A model generated the notes under the pieces. The model had not been told where the DNA came from. It worked only from the letters and a program-made list of their open reading frames with translations, and ran no database searches. Shown here one piece after another: positions 24,242 through 37,503 of a stretch of DNA of 64,000 nucleotides (position 1 is the stretch's first letter; every line of letters begins with the position of its first letter). The position numbers were made by a program, and so were the translations under genes. The stretch comes from Streptomyces sp. ITFR-16 (GTDB lineage: Bacteria; Actinomycetota; Actinomycetes; Streptomycetales; Streptomycetaceae): contig NZ_CP134609.1 of NCBI RefSeq assembly GCF_031844705.1, positions 2,480,001 through 2,544,000 on the forward strand, given 5' to 3'.

Positions 24242-24814
24242 ATGGTCAATCTGACGCGCATCTACACCCGCACCGGCGACACGGGCACCACCGCCCTCGG
24301 CGACATGAGCCGGACCGCCAAGACCGATCTGCGGATCTCCGCGTACGCGGACGCCAACGAGGCCAACGCGGTCATCGGTACGGCGATCGCGCTCGGGCAG
24401 CTCTCCGAGGACATCGTGAAGGTCCTCGTCCGCGTACAGAACGACCTGTTCGACGTGGGCGCGGACCTGTCCACCCCGGTCGTCGAGGACCCGAAGTACC
24501 CGCCGCTGCGCGTCGAGCAGTCCTACGTCGACAAGCTGGAGGCGGACTGCGACCACTTCCTGGAGCAGGTGGAGAAGCTCCGCAGCTTCATCCTGCCCGG
24601 CGGCACCCCCGGCGCCGCGCTGCTGCACCAGGCGTGCACGGTCGTGCGGCGGGCGGAGCGCTCCACCTGGGCGGCGCTGGAGGTGCACGGCGAGGCGATG
24701 AACGCCCTGACGGCGACCTACCTCAACCGCCTCTCCGACCTGCTCTTCATCCTGGCCCGGGTGGCCAACAAGGAGGTCGGCGACGTCCTGTGGGTCCCGG
24801 GCGGCGAACGGTAG
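24242..24814 (+). CDS. ATP:cob(I)alamin adenosyltransferase, PduO type
   Basis: 190 aa, full length for a PduO-type trimeric enzyme. The N-terminal ATP-binding motif TRTGDTGTTALGDMSRTAKTD (two parts), VQNDLFDVGADLSTP, the central FILPGGTPGAALLHQACTV with RRAER, and the C-terminal NRLSDLLFILAR are conserved. It makes adenosylcobalamin, the cofactor of methylmalonyl-CoA mutase, and so fits with MeaB and the epimerase elsewhere in the window. Confidence 0.94.
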   Translation: MVNLTRIYTRTGDTGTTALGDMSRTAKTDLRISAYADANEANAVIGTAIALGQLSEDIVKVLVRVQNDLFDVGADLSTPVVEDPKYPPLRVEQSYVDKLEADCDHFLEQVEKLRSFILPGGTPGAALLHQACTVVRRAERSTWAALEVHGEAMNALTATYLNRLSDLLFILARVANKEVGDVLWVPGGER

Positions 24815-24817
24815 ACG

Positions 24818-24844
24818 TTCAAGCCCGTCCGGCGACCGAGGACA
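24818..24844. repeat. Dispersed intergenic repeat, copy 2
   Basis: TTCAAGCCCGTCCGGCGACC then GAGGACA. It matches the copy at 17611-17637 and begins 4 bp after the pduO stop, ending 5 bp before the stop of the convergent membrane-protein gene. Confidence 0.7.
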
Positions 24845-24848
24845 TCCC

Positions 24849-25430
24849 TCACCCGGGCGGGCCCGACACCCCCGTCGTGTCCCGCTCCCGCTCCCGCCGA
24901 GGGCCCCGCTTCGGAAACACCGTATAGCTCGCCGCGATCACCAGATTGATCCCGATCACGAACAGCATCGTCTGCTGCCACGACCGCAGCGACGCCACGT
25001 CCCCGTCGCCGCCCACGTACCAGACCGCCGCCTGGAGCAGCGCCAGCGCCGTCACCGCGGCCACGGTCCACCGGCCGGCGACCCGCCACTCGTGCACGGC
25101 CCGCGCCGTCCCGTACTTCGGGGGCCTCACCGGCGGCGGGCCGCCCGCGAAGCGATGGGCGACCCGGGCGTCGACCCACTTGACCGTGGAGTGGCCCAGT
25201 CCCACCGTGAAGCCGATGTACACCGCGGCGAGCCCGTGCTTCCAGTCCGGCGCGGCACCGTTCTTCAGGTCGACGGCCGTCACCACCAGCAGGACCAGCT
25301 CCAGCACCGGCTCGCAGAGCAGTACGGCCAGGCCCAGCCGGGGCCTGCGCGCCACGTAGCGCAGCGCGAGACCCGCGGCGAGCAGCACCCAGAAGGCGAT
25401 CTCGCAGAGAACGATCAGTGTGACGATCAC
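24849..25430 (-). CDS. Integral membrane protein, five predicted helices
   Basis: 193 aa from GTG 25430, chosen for GAAAGGAAACG upstream; the longer frame to 25535 adds soluble non-conserved sequence. Hydrophobic segments lie at about 2-24, 31-52, 66-85, 121-139 and 153-171. Between helices 3 and 4 is a soluble loop with HSTVKWVDARVAHRFAGG. The C-terminus is Arg/Glu-rich and cytoplasmic. No catalytic motif or family of known function recognised. It is convergent with pduO and divergent from the NarL-type sensor kinase. Confidence 0.8.
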   Translation of the reverse strand: MIVTLIVLCEIAFWVLLAAGLALRYVARRPRLGLAVLLCEPVLELVLLVVTAVDLKNGAAPDWKHGLAAVYIGFTVGLGHSTVKWVDARVAHRFAGGPPPVRPPKYGTARAVHEWRVAGRWTVAAVTALALLQAAVWYVGGDGDVASLRSWQQTMLFVIGINLVIAASYTVFPKRGPRRERERDTTGVSGPPG

Positions 25431-25582
25431 GGTCCGTTTCCTTTCGCTCCCCTCCAGGCTCCCGTCCGCACCGCCGCGGATCATCGGCCCCGGTGACGAA
25501 AGCCGACTGCATCCTTCGATGTAGTGGCGGATCACCCACCGAGCGGAGGTGCGGTGGCGGGCCGGACGTGTTGGATGGACGG

Positions 25583-26788
25583 GTGCTGGTGTTCTCCCCG
25601 TCCCGCCCCCACCGCGACGATGTCCTCATCGCGGTCTCCGGACTGCTCGGCGGCCTGGTCCTGTGGCTGCTCGGGCTCTTCATGCGGACCGGTTACGTCC
25701 TCGACGACACCCGCCTCGCCCTCCTCCCCCTCGTCGTGATGTCGGCCCTGGAACTGCTGCGCAGGACCTCGCCGCGCACCGCGCTGACCATCGGCACGGT
25801 CGCGCTGATCGGGGACCAGTGCACACACGGCAACCTGGCGACGGTGGTGATGTACACCGACCTCATGTACGCGGCCGTGCTGTACGGAACCCCGGCGGCC
25901 GCCCGCCGCATCCCGGTGGTCACCTTCCTGATCACGGTCGCCGTCACCATCGGCTCCCTGGCCTGGTTCCGCAGCCCCGAGGCCCTGCTCATCGGCATCG
26001 TCACCGCCCTCGTCGCGTTCGTGCCCGCCCTCACCGGGGTCAGCGTGCGCAACCACCGCGACGCCGCCGACACCGCCCGGCTGCGCGCCGACCAGACCGC
26101 TCTGCTCGCCGGGATGGACCGCACCCAGGCGGTGACCGCCGAGCGGGCCCGGATGGCGCGCGAACTGCACGACCTGGTCGCCAACCACCTCTCCGCCATC
26201 GCCATCCACTCCACCGCGGCGCTCTCCATCGACGACCCGGGGACCTCCCGCGACGCCCTCGGGGTGATCCGCGAGAACAGCGTCGACGGTCTGGCCGAAA
26301 TGCGCCGTCTGATCGGGCTGCTGCGCGCCGGGTCCACCGATCCGGAGCCGGTCGGCGCACCGACCCTCGCCTCGCTGGACGCCCTGATCGAGCAGCACCG
26401 CACCAACGCCGAGTCCAGCGGGCTGACCTGCACGCTGGAGGACACCCGGAGTGGGGACCCGGAGCTGCCGGCGCCGGTCGAGCTGGCCGCGTACCGCATC
26501 GTGCAGGAGTCGCTCACCAACGCGCTCAAGCACGCGGCGCCCGGCCCGGTGACGGTGCGGCTCGGGCCCGCCGGGCGGCGGCTCGCGGTGGAGGTGAGCA
26601 GCGTCCTCGGGGAGCGCGCCGGGCCGCGCGCGCCGGGTTCGGGGGCGGGGCTGGTCGGCATGCGGGAGCGGGTGGCGCTGCTCGGCGGGGAGTTCGAGGC
26701 GGGTCCTGTCCCCACCACCGGGGACGGGACGAGGATCTGGCGGGTGCGGGCGGAACTGCCCGTGGACGAAGGAGAGATGAGGCCATGA
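25583..26788 (+). CDS. NarL-partner sensor histidine kinase (HisKA_3)
   Basis: 401 aa from GTG 25583. A GTG at 25493 would add 30 Cys- and Gly-rich residues unlike a kinase N-terminus. Four to five transmembrane segments form the sensor (about residues 12-155). The dimerisation and phosphoacceptor helix has RMARELHDLVANHLSAIAIH with the phospho-His in ELHD, and a HATPase_c domain follows (IVQESLTNALKHA and GAGLVGMRERVALLGG). The stop overlaps the response regulator start by 4 bp (ATGA). Stimulus unknown. Confidence 0.88.
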   Translation: MLVFSPSRPHRDDVLIAVSGLLGGLVLWLLGLFMRTGYVLDDTRLALLPLVVMSALELLRRTSPRTALTIGTVALIGDQCTHGNLATVVMYTDLMYAAVLYGTPAAARRIPVVTFLITVAVTIGSLAWFRSPEALLIGIVTALVAFVPALTGVSVRNHRDAADTARLRADQTALLAGMDRTQAVTAERARMARELHDLVANHLSAIAIHSTAALSIDDPGTSRDALGVIRENSVDGLAEMRRLIGLLRAGSTDPEPVGAPTLASLDALIEQHRTNAESSGLTCTLEDTRSGDPELPAPVELAAYRIVQESLTNALKHAAPGPVTVRLGPAGRRLAVEVSSVLGERAGPRAPGSGAGLVGMRERVALLGGEFEAGPVPTTGDGTRIWRVRAELPVDEGEMRP

Positions 26789-27444
26789 CGATCCGGGTGC
26801 TGGTCGCCGAGGACCAGGCGGCGGTACGGGCGGGGCTGGTGCTCATCCTGGGCAGCGCGCCGGACATCGAGGTCGTCGGGGAGGCCGGTGACGGCGAGGA
26901 GGCCGTACGCCTCGCGCGCGAACTGCGTCCGGACGTGGTGCTGATGGACATTCAGATGCCGCGTCTGGACGGGGTGTCGGCCACCCGGCAGGTGGTCGCG
27001 GACCGGCTGGCGGACGTACTGGTGCTGACGACCTTCGATCTGGACGCCTATGTGTTCGGCGCGCTGCGGGCCGGGGCGTCGGGCTTCCTGCTGAAGGACA
27101 CCGAGGCGCGCGGACTGCTCGACGCGGTGCGCACGGTGGCGCGCGGCGAGGGGCTGATCGCGCCGCAGGTGACACGCCGGCTGATCGCGGAGTTCGCCGG
27201 GTCGGGACCCGTACGGCAGTCCCCGTCCCCCGACGCGGCGGCGCTGGAGGCCCTGGAGGCGCTCACCAGGCGTGAGCGCGAGGTGCTCGGGTGCCTGGGC
27301 GAGGGGCTGTCCAACGCGGAGATCGCGGTGCGGCTGGAGATGGCGGAGGCGACGGTGAAGACGCACGTCAGCCGGTTGCTGGGGAAGCTGGATCTGCGCA
27401 GCCGGGTCCAGGCTGCGGTGCTGGCGCAGGAGTTGGGGGTCTGA
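26785..27444 (+). CDS. NarL/FixJ-family response regulator
   Basis: 219 aa. The receiver domain has E9/D10 and phosphoacceptor D55 in VVLMDIQMPRLDG, the conserved T in VLTTFD and K in LLKD. The C-terminal LuxR-type helix-turn-helix is at about 155-219 (LTRREREVLGCLGEGLSNAEIA, in two parts, then ATVKTHVSRLLGKL). Coupled to the kinase by a 4-bp overlap. The next gene on the same strand is a chitinase with its own promoter, so a functional connection is possible but not shown. Confidence 0.94.
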   Translation: MTIRVLVAEDQAAVRAGLVLILGSAPDIEVVGEAGDGEEAVRLARELRPDVVLMDIQMPRLDGVSATRQVVADRLADVLVLTTFDLDAYVFGALRAGASGFLLKDTEARGLLDAVRTVARGEGLIAPQVTRRLIAEFAGSGPVRQSPSPDAAALEALEALTRREREVLGCLGEGLSNAEIAVRLEMAEATVKTHVSRLLGKLDLRSRVQAAVLAQELGV

Positions 27445-27470
27445 GGTTTAACCGCACCGCGCTCCGATCT

Positions 27471-27513
27471 TTGGTCTGGACCTCTTGACGATTGGTCCAG
27501 ACCTTCCTAATCT
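27471..27513 (+). promoter_or_regulatory. Chitinase promoter with paired DasR-like repeats
   Basis: Two direct repeats, TTGGTCTGGACCTC (27471-27484) and TTGGTCCAGACCTT (27492-27505), each a near-palindrome of the TGGTCTAGACCA type known for DasR and older chitinase-promoter repeats. A near-consensus promoter is interleaved: -35 TTGACG (27485-27490), 17-bp spacer, -10 TAATCT (27508-27513). The second repeat fills the spacer, so a bound repressor would block RNA polymerase. Confidence 0.8.
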
Positions 27514-27624
27514 CACCGGACACACTGCGGTGAGCCCGCCATGACAATGGCGGACTCAGGGCGGCGCAGGGTTTGCAGTCCACGGACCACCCCCGTTTGT
27601 CCGGACCTCACCCGAGGAGCACCG

Positions 27625-29502
<1,878 letters not shown>

Positions 29503-29540
29503 TCCCCACCGCACCGCATCGCGTGTAACCCCCGAAAAGC

Positions 29541-29575
29541 ACCGGGGAGACAGGTCCGCCCCCTGTCTCCCCGGT
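29541..29575. terminator. Strong terminator after the chitinase
   Basis: A perfect 14-bp stem: ACCGGGGAGACAGG (29541-29554), 7-nt loop, CCTGTCTCCCCGGT (29562-29575), followed by TTTCG. CGAAAA upstream and TTTTCG downstream make it usable in both directions, so it may also end the DUF2550 transcript. Confidence 0.85.
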
Positions 29576-29608
29576 TTTCGTCCGTGTACGGCCGATGTGC
29601 GCCGGCCG

Positions 29609-30061
29609 CTACGCCACGTTGACGCGCTGGCCGGGCGGTGCCGCCTCCAGCCAGGCGAGGAATCCGGTGAGGGCGTCCTCGCTCATCGCCAGCTCCAGGC
29701 GGGTCTCCCGGTGGAGACAGCCGAGCACAATGGCGTCGGAGAGCAGGGCCAGCTCCTCCTCGCCCTCCGGCATCCGGCGGGCGACGACCTCGATCGCGGA
29801 GCGCTCCAGCACCCGGCGCGGACGCGGGGAGTAGCTGAAGACCCGGAACCAGTTCACCTTGTCGCCGCTGTACCGGGCGACGCCGTACACCCAGCCCTTG
29901 CCCGAGAGATCGGGCTCCGCCGGAACATTCCAGCGCAGGCTGCAGTCGAAGGTCCCGCCGGAGCGCTGAATCAGCCGCCGGCGCAGACCGAAGACGAAGA
30001 GACCCACCGCGACCAGTGCGACGACCAGCCCGCCCACCCACAGCGCGAGGAACATCTCCAC
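29609..30061 (-). CDS. DUF2550 membrane-anchored protein
   Basis: 150 aa from GTG 30061 with GAGGAGG just upstream; ATG two codons later is an alternative. One N-terminal transmembrane helix (about residues 3-25) is followed by a basic patch RRRLIQR and a soluble cytoplasmic domain with FDCSLRWNVP, GWVYGVARYSGDKVNWFRVFSY and SPRPRRVLERS. This is the actinobacterial DUF2550 family, found as here just downstream of the ATP synthase genes. Function unknown. A terminator separates it from atpC. Confidence 0.9.
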   Translation of the reverse strand: MEMFLALWVGGLVVALVAVGLFVFGLRRRLIQRSGGTFDCSLRWNVPAEPDLSGKGWVYGVARYSGDKVNWFRVFSYSPRPRRVLERSAIEVVARRMPEGEEELALLSDAIVLGCLHRETRLELAMSEDALTGFLAWLEAAPPGQRVNVA

Positions 30062-30121
30062 CGACCTCCTCGCGTCGTCGAGTAAACGGATACCGCCCGA
30101 ACTTCACCTGCATCTGCATCG

Positions 30122-30173
30122 CCTCAGCCGCGACACGGTCTGGAGAGGTCTCCAGCTCGGGCCGCGGCTGAGG
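30122..30173 (-). terminator. Composite terminator at the end of the atp operon
   Basis: Outer stem CCTCAGCCGCG (30122-30132)/CGCGGCTGAGG (30163-30173), 11 bp, enclosing a second hairpin CTGGAG-AGGT-CTCCAG. It starts 23 bp beyond the atpC stop. Confidence 0.8.
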
Positions 30174-30195
30174 GTAAAGCCGTTTCGCGGGGTGG

Positions 30196-30570
30196 CTAGT
30201 GTGCCGCCACCGCACGCAGTCGCACTTCGGCGCGCCGCTCGGAAGCGGCGTCCGTGTCCGACTTCGCACGTTCCAGCGCACGCTCGGCGCGCTGGACATC
30301 GATCTCGTCCGCCAGCTCGGCAATCTCCGCCAGGAGCGAGAGCTTGTCGTCGGCGAACGAGATGAAACCGCCGTGCACCGCGGCGACGACGGTCCCGCCG
30401 TCGCTCGTACGGATCGTCACCGGGCCCGATTCCAGCACACCCAGAAGCGGCTGGTGACCGGGCATGACGCCGATGTCGCCGGACGTGGTGCGCGCGACGA
30501 CCAGGGTGGCCTCGCCGGACCAGACACTGCGGTCCGCGGCGACCAGCTCGACGTGCAGCTCAGCAGCCAA
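30196..30570 (-). CDS. atpC: ATP synthase F1 subunit epsilon
   Basis: 124 aa. N-terminal beta-sandwich (LHVELVAADRSVWSGEATLVV, in two parts; GDIGVMPGHQPLLGVLESG) and a short C-terminal helical region. It links the gamma stalk to the c ring and can inhibit ATP hydrolysis. It is the last gene of the operon, 110 bp after atpD, with a hairpin (30590-30611) in the gap. The C-terminal helices are of the shorter actinobacterial kind. Confidence 0.96.
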   Translation of the reverse strand: MAAELHVELVAADRSVWSGEATLVVARTTSGDIGVMPGHQPLLGVLESGPVTIRTSDGGTVVAAVHGGFISFADDKLSLLAEIAELADEIDVQRAERALERAKSDTDAASERRAEVRLRAVAAH

Positions 30571-30589
30571 GGGTGGCTCCTCGGGTCAC

Positions 30590-30611
30590 CACCCGGCGGT
30601 CATGCCGGGTG
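30590..30611 (-). other. Hairpin between atpD and atpC
   Basis: CACCCGGC (30590-30597), 6-nt loop, GCCGGGTG (30604-30611), perfect 8-bp stem 20 nt upstream of the atpC start. It may lower or tune epsilon expression relative to beta. Confidence 0.55.
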
Positions 30612-30680
30612 TTGGGTCAATTCTACGGGGCGTGGTGAGGGGGACGGGACGCACCCGCCCCCCCTCGGTGAGCCGGGGGC

Positions 30681-33037
<2,357 letters not shown>

Positions 33038-33040
33038 CGA

Positions 33041-34612
33041 TCAGCCCTCGCCCAGGAGCTTGCCGTCCGAGGTCTCGAACTGCTGCTTGAAGGCGGCGAT
33101 CGCGTCGGCGATCGACTGCAGCGTGTCGTCGGACATCTTGCCGCCCTCGGCGATGCTGGTCAGGAGGTCCTTGCGCTCGCGGCGCAGGTACTCCAGCAGC
33201 TCGTTCTCGAAGCGGCGGATGTCCTCGACCGGGACGTCGTCCATCTTGCCGGTGGTGCCGGCCCAGACGGAGACGACCTGCTCCTCGACGGGCATCGGCT
33301 GGTACTGGCCCTGCTTCAGCAGCTCGACCATGCGCTTACCGCGCTCCAGCGAGGCCTTCGAGGCGGCGTCCAGGTCGGAACCGAAGGCGGCGAACGCCTC
33401 CAGCTCGCGGTACTGGGCGAGGTCCACGCGAAGCCGGCCGGAGACCTGCTTCATGGCCTTGTGCTGGGCGGAGCCACCGACACGCGAGACCGAGATACCG
33501 ACGTTCAGGGCCGGACGCTGGCCGGCGTTGAACAGGTCGGACTCCAGGAAGCACTGGCCGTCGGTGATGGAGATGACGTTGGTCGGGATGAAGGCCGACA
33601 CGTCGTTCGCCTTGGTCTCCACGATCGGGAGGCCCGTCATCGAACCGGCACCCATGTCGTCGGAGAGCTTGGCGCAGCGCTCCAGCAGACGCGAGTGGAG
33701 GTAGAAGACGTCGCCCGGGTAGGCCTCGCGGCCCGGCGGACGGCGCAGCAGAAGCGACACGGCGCGGTAGGCGTCGGCCTGCTTCGAGAGGTCGTCGAAG
33801 ATGATGAGGACGTGCTTGCCCGCGTACATCCAGTGCTGGCCGATGGCCGAACCGGTGTACGGCGCCAGGTACTTGAAGCCGGCCGGGTCGGACGCCGGGG
33901 CGGCGACGATGGTCGTGTACTCGAGCGCGCCGGCCTCTTCGAGGGCACCGCGCACGGAGGCGATGGTGGAGCCCTTCTGACCGATGGCGACGTAGATGCA
34001 GCGCACCTGCTTGTTCACGTCGCCCGAGCGCCAGTTGTCGCGCTGGTTGATGATCGTGTCGACGGCCAGCGCGGTCTTACCCGTCTGACGGTCGCCGATG
34101 ATCAGCTGACGCTGGCCGCGGCCGATGGGCACCATGGCGTCTACGGCCTTGTAGCCGGTCTGCATCGGCTCGTGCACCGACTTGCGGACCATGACGCCAG
34201 GGGCCTGCAGCTCGAGGGCGCGGCGGCTGTCGGTCGCGATCTCGCCGAGACCGTCGATCGGGTTGCCGAGCGGGTCGACGACGCGGCCGAGGTAGCCCTC
34301 GCCGACGCCGACGGAGAGCACCTCACCGGTGCGCTGCACCGGCTGGCCCTCCTCGATTCCGCTGAACTCGCCGAGGACGATCGCACCGATCTCGCGCTCC
34401 TCGAGGTTGAGGGCGAGACCGAGGGTGCCGTCCTCGAACTTCAGCAGCTCGTTCGCCATGGCGGAGGGCAGGCCCTCCACCTTCGCGATGCCGTCGCCGG
34501 CAACGCTGACCGTACCGACCTCCTCGCGCGAGGCCGCGTCCGGCTTGTACGACTGGACAAAGTTCTCCAGCGCGTCCCGGATCTCCTCCGGCCGGATCGT
34601 GAGCTCCGCCAT
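33041..34612 (-). CDS. atpA: ATP synthase F1 subunit alpha
   Basis: 523 aa from ATG 34612 (GGGA about 9 nt upstream and AAGGAG further up); an in-frame extension to 34699 is rejected because it is translated from the intergenic hairpin. N-terminal beta-barrel, nucleotide-binding domain with P-loop [14 protein letters not shown], the arginine-finger region [15 protein letters not shown], and the C-terminal helical domain, slightly extended as in other Actinobacteria. Non-catalytic nucleotide sites. Confidence 0.98.
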   Translation of the reverse strand: MAELTIRPEEIRDALENFVQSYKPDAASREEVGTVSVAGDGIAKVEGLPSAMANELLKFEDGTLGLALNLEEREIGAIVLGEFSGIEEGQPVQRTGEVLSVGVGEGYLGRVVDPLGNPIDGLGEIATDSRRALELQAPGVMVRKSVHEPMQTGYKAVDAMVPIGRGQRQLIIGDRQTGKTALAVDTIINQRDNWRSGDVNKQVRCIYVAIGQKGSTIASVRGALEEAGALEYTTIVAAPASDPAGFKYLAPYTGSAIGQHWMYAGKHVLIIFDDLSKQADAYRAVSLLLRRPPGREAYPGDVFYLHSRLLERCAKLSDDMGAGSMTGLPIVETKANDVSAFIPTNVISITDGQCFLESDLFNAGQRPALNVGISVSRVGGSAQHKAMKQVSGRLRVDLAQYRELEAFAAFGSDLDAASKASLERGKRMVELLKQGQYQPMPVEEQVVSVWAGTTGKMDDVPVEDIRRFENELLEYLRRERKDLLTSIAEGGKMSDDTLQSIADAIAAFKQQFETSDGKLLGEG

Positions 34613-34659
34613 CTGGGTTCCCTGCTCTCCTTGTTGGGCCCGAAGTTTCTTAAGGGGGT

Positions 34660-34677
34660 CTGGGGGCCGACCCCCAG
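34660..34677 (-). other. Hairpin in the atpH-atpA gap
   Basis: CTGGGGG-CCGA-CCCCCAG, a 7-bp stem with a 4-nt loop in the 138-bp gap, the longest internal gap of the operon apart from atpI-atpB. It may be an RNA processing, stability or attenuation element. Similar GGGGG-loop-CCCCC hairpins are common in Streptomyces intergenic DNA. Confidence 0.5.
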
Positions 34678-34750
34678 GAATCTTCTGCAATTTCTGCACG
34701 GCCCAACCGGGCCGCTGGTCTTGCTCTGTTCTGTTGGTACGCCGCGCCGG

Positions 34751-35566
34751 TCAGCCGGCCATGCGACGGGTCGCCTCGTCGAGGCGCTCCGCGATGGTGC
34801 CGTTGATGACCTCGTCACCGACCCGCACCGCGATCCCGCCGAGGACCTCGGGGTCCACATCGAGATTCAGATGCATCTGCCGGCCGTAGATCTTCGCCAG
34901 AGCGGCACCGAGGCGCTGCTTCTGCCGGTCACTGAGCGGCACGGCCGAGGTGACGATCGCGACCGAGCGGTCCCGGCGCTCCGCGGCGAGCTTGGACAGG
35001 GATTCGAGTCCCGCTTCCAGGCTACGTCCCCGGGGCTGGGTGACAAGCCGCACGACGACGCGCTCGGTGGTGGGCCGGGCCTTTCCGCCGAGCAGGCTGC
35101 GCAGCAGCTCGCCCTTGGCGGCGGAGGTGGCGGTCCGGCTGGTGAGCGCGGCGCGCAGGGCGGTGTCCGAGGCGACGATCCGGCCGAACCGGAACAGCTC
35201 GTCCTCCACGTCGTCGAGGTCACCGTTCTGCTGGGCGGCGGTGAGGTCTGCGGTGTTCGCCAGCTCCTCGACCGAGTCGACCAGGTCACGGGACTGCGAC
35301 CAGCGCGAGCGGACCATGCCGGAGACCAGATCGACGGCTTCGCCGCCCACCTGGCCGCTCAGCAGCCGTCCGGCCAGCTCGGCCCTGGCCTCGCCGGGCT
35401 GCGCCGGGTCGGTCAGGACCCGGCGCAGCGACACCTCGCGGTGCAGCAGCGCCGTGACGCCGGCCAGGTCCTCGGCGAGCTTCGCCGCATCGACCGACGT
35501 GCTGTCGGTCAGTGCGTCGAGGCGCTCGCGTGCGGCAGCCAGTGCCTCGCGGCTCGCGCTGTTCAT
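34751..35566 (-). CDS. atpH: ATP synthase F1 subunit delta
   Basis: 271 aa, longer than the about 180-residue enterobacterial delta because Actinobacteria carry an N-terminal extension. The C-terminal OSCP-like part has TSAVPLSDRQKQRLGAALAK and the signature DPEVLGGIAVRVGDEVING. It holds F1 to the b-subunit stator. Start ATG 35566 overlaps the atpF stop by 4 bp. Confidence 0.95.
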   Translation of the reverse strand: MNSASREALAAARERLDALTDSTSVDAAKLAEDLAGVTALLHREVSLRRVLTDPAQPGEARAELAGRLLSGQVGGEAVDLVSGMVRSRWSQSRDLVDSVEELANTADLTAAQQNGDLDDVEDELFRFGRIVASDTALRAALTSRTATSAAKGELLRSLLGGKARPTTERVVVRLVTQPRGRSLEAGLESLSKLAAERRDRSVAIVTSAVPLSDRQKQRLGAALAKIYGRQMHLNLDVDPEVLGGIAVRVGDEVINGTIAERLDEATRRMAG

Positions 35567-36108
35567 CGGACTGCCTCGGCCTTCGCCTCGAGCTCGTCGA
35601 GGAAGCGGTCGACGGTGCCGCTCTGCCGGGCGTGGTCCTCGAGGGACTCGCCGACGAGCTTGCCGGCCAGGTCGGTGGCGAGCTTGCCCACGTCCTGGCG
35701 CAGTGCGGAAGCGGCGGCCTTGCGGTCGGCCTCGATCTGGGCGTGACCGGCGGCGACGATCTCGTCGCGCTGGCGCTGGCCCTCGGCGCGCATCTCCTGC
35801 AGGATCACGGCGCCCTGCTCCTGCGCCTCCTGGCGCATACGAGCGGCTTCGTGGCGGGCCTCGGCGAGCTGAGCCTTGTACTGCTCAAGAACGCTCTGGG
35901 CCTCGGTCTGGGCCGCATCGGCCTTTTCGATACCGCCTTCGATGGCCTCGCGGCGCTCTTCCAGAACCTTGTTGATGTTCGGGAGGAGCTTCTTGGCGAG
36001 GAAGCCGAAGACGATGAGGAAGGCGATGAGGCCGATGACGAGCTCGGGAATCGGCGGGATGAGGGGATTTTCCATCTCCTCGGCCGCGACCGTAAGCAGC
36101 TGGCTCAC
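35563..36108 (-). CDS. atpF: ATP synthase Fo subunit b
   Basis: 181 aa from GTG 36108. One transmembrane helix (about residues 21-43, PELVIGLIAFLIVFGFLAKK) followed by a long charged coiled coil to the C-terminus: the peripheral stator stalk. It lies 44 bp after atpE and overlaps atpH. Confidence 0.96.
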   Translation of the reverse strand: MSQLLTVAAEEMENPLIPPIPELVIGLIAFLIVFGFLAKKLLPNINKVLEERREAIEGGIEKADAAQTEAQSVLEQYKAQLAEARHEAARMRQEAQEQGAVILQEMRAEGQRQRDEIVAAGHAQIEADRKAAASALRQDVGKLATDLAGKLVGESLEDHARQSGTVDRFLDELEAKAEAVR

Positions 36109-36152
36109 GTCAGTGCCTTTCGTCTAGGGGGCTGGTCGGGATCCGAAGATCT

Positions 36153-36455
<303 letters not shown>

Positions 36456-37277
36456 TCAGTGGTGCTTGGCGAGCGCGCCCTGGATGTAGGTGCAGGTCAG
36501 CAGTACGAAGACGTACGCCTGCAGCGCCTGGATGAACAGCTCGAAGGCCGTCATCACGATGGTCATCACGAAGGAGACGCCCGCGTACGCGAAACCGATG
36601 CCGTTGAGCAGGTACCAGCTGGCGATGGTGAACAGCAGCAGGAGCGTGTGTCCCGCAAACATGTTCGCGAAGAGTCGCACCGCGTGAGTAAAGGGCCGGA
36701 CCAGCAGGTTCGAGAAGAACTCGATGAGCATGGCCAGCGGAAGCACCGGACCGAGTGACTTGTCGTATCCGGTGATGTTCTTGAGAGCACCGACGAAGCC
36801 ATGGCGCTTGAAGGTCAGGCTGACCCACAAGACGTAGACGATGATCGCGAGCACCGCGGGGTACGCGATGATCGCCGTCACGGGGAACTGGGCGACCGGG
36901 ATGATCGACCAGAGGTTCATCATCCAGACGAAGAAGAACAGCGAGACGACGAGCGGAACGTACTTCTCGCCCTCGCGCTTGCCGATCGTCTCGTAGACGA
37001 TGCCGCGGCGGATGAAGTCGTATCCGGTCTCGGCGACCATCTGCAGCTTGCCCGGGACGACCTTCGGCTTGCGGAAGGCGGCCCAGAAGAAACCGACGAT
37101 GACGATCGAGCCGAGCAGGGCCAGCAGCATCGGCTTGTTGAAGTACAGGTTGCTGTCCGCGTCGCCCCAGAGGGGCTCGAACAGGAACGAGTGCAGGCCG
37201 GGTGCCGGGAAACCACAACCGTCGAAGATGTGGCAATCGGTCTCGAAGGCGAGCACCTGTGTCGGGTCAGCACTCAC
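36456..37277 (-). CDS. atpB: ATP synthase Fo subunit a
   Basis: 273 aa from GTG 37277 (GAAGGAGC upstream); ATG-like start 37313 would add 12 residues. Five to six membrane helices; the essential Arg is in FSNLLVRPFTHAVRLFANM and the second half-channel segment is ELFIQALQAYVFVLL. It forms the proton half-channels against the c ring. It follows atpI after 226 bp. Confidence 0.96.
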   Translation of the reverse strand: MSADPTQVLAFETDCHIFDGCGFPAPGLHSFLFEPLWGDADSNLYFNKPMLLALLGSIVIVGFFWAAFRKPKVVPGKLQMVAETGYDFIRRGIVYETIGKREGEKYVPLVVSLFFFVWMMNLWSIIPVAQFPVTAIIAYPAVLAIIVYVLWVSLTFKRHGFVGALKNITGYDKSLGPVLPLAMLIEFFSNLLVRPFTHAVRLFANMFAGHTLLLLFTIASWYLLNGIGFAYAGVSFVMTIVMTAFELFIQALQAYVFVLLTCTYIQGALAKHH

Positions 37278-37503
37278 CGCGGGCTCCTTCAGCGTGGCGC
37301 ATAGGTACGGCAACCTCGTTGTGTCGGCGCGGCGCGCAGCCGCGGTTCGGCACTGGACTGGTGTTTCGGATGTGTGAGCGGCGGTCAGGCATGTGAGCCT
37401 CGCGATCGAGCAGGCGTCAGCTCACATGCACGCGCCCGCAGTGCCGCAGTTGGAACCGGACGATAGCAGGGTCCCGGACCCGCACTTATCCCGCCCCTAC
37501 CCT

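Noticed and set aside
24815..24848. Possible terminator or cobalamin riboswitch near pduO
   Set aside because: No stable stem was found here, only the dispersed repeat, and the leaderless -10 leaves no room for a riboswitch upstream.
34660..34677. Hairpin as the true end of an atpI-atpH transcript
   Set aside because: No U-tract, short 7-bp stem, and the atp genes are otherwise one operon; recorded as an internal hairpin.
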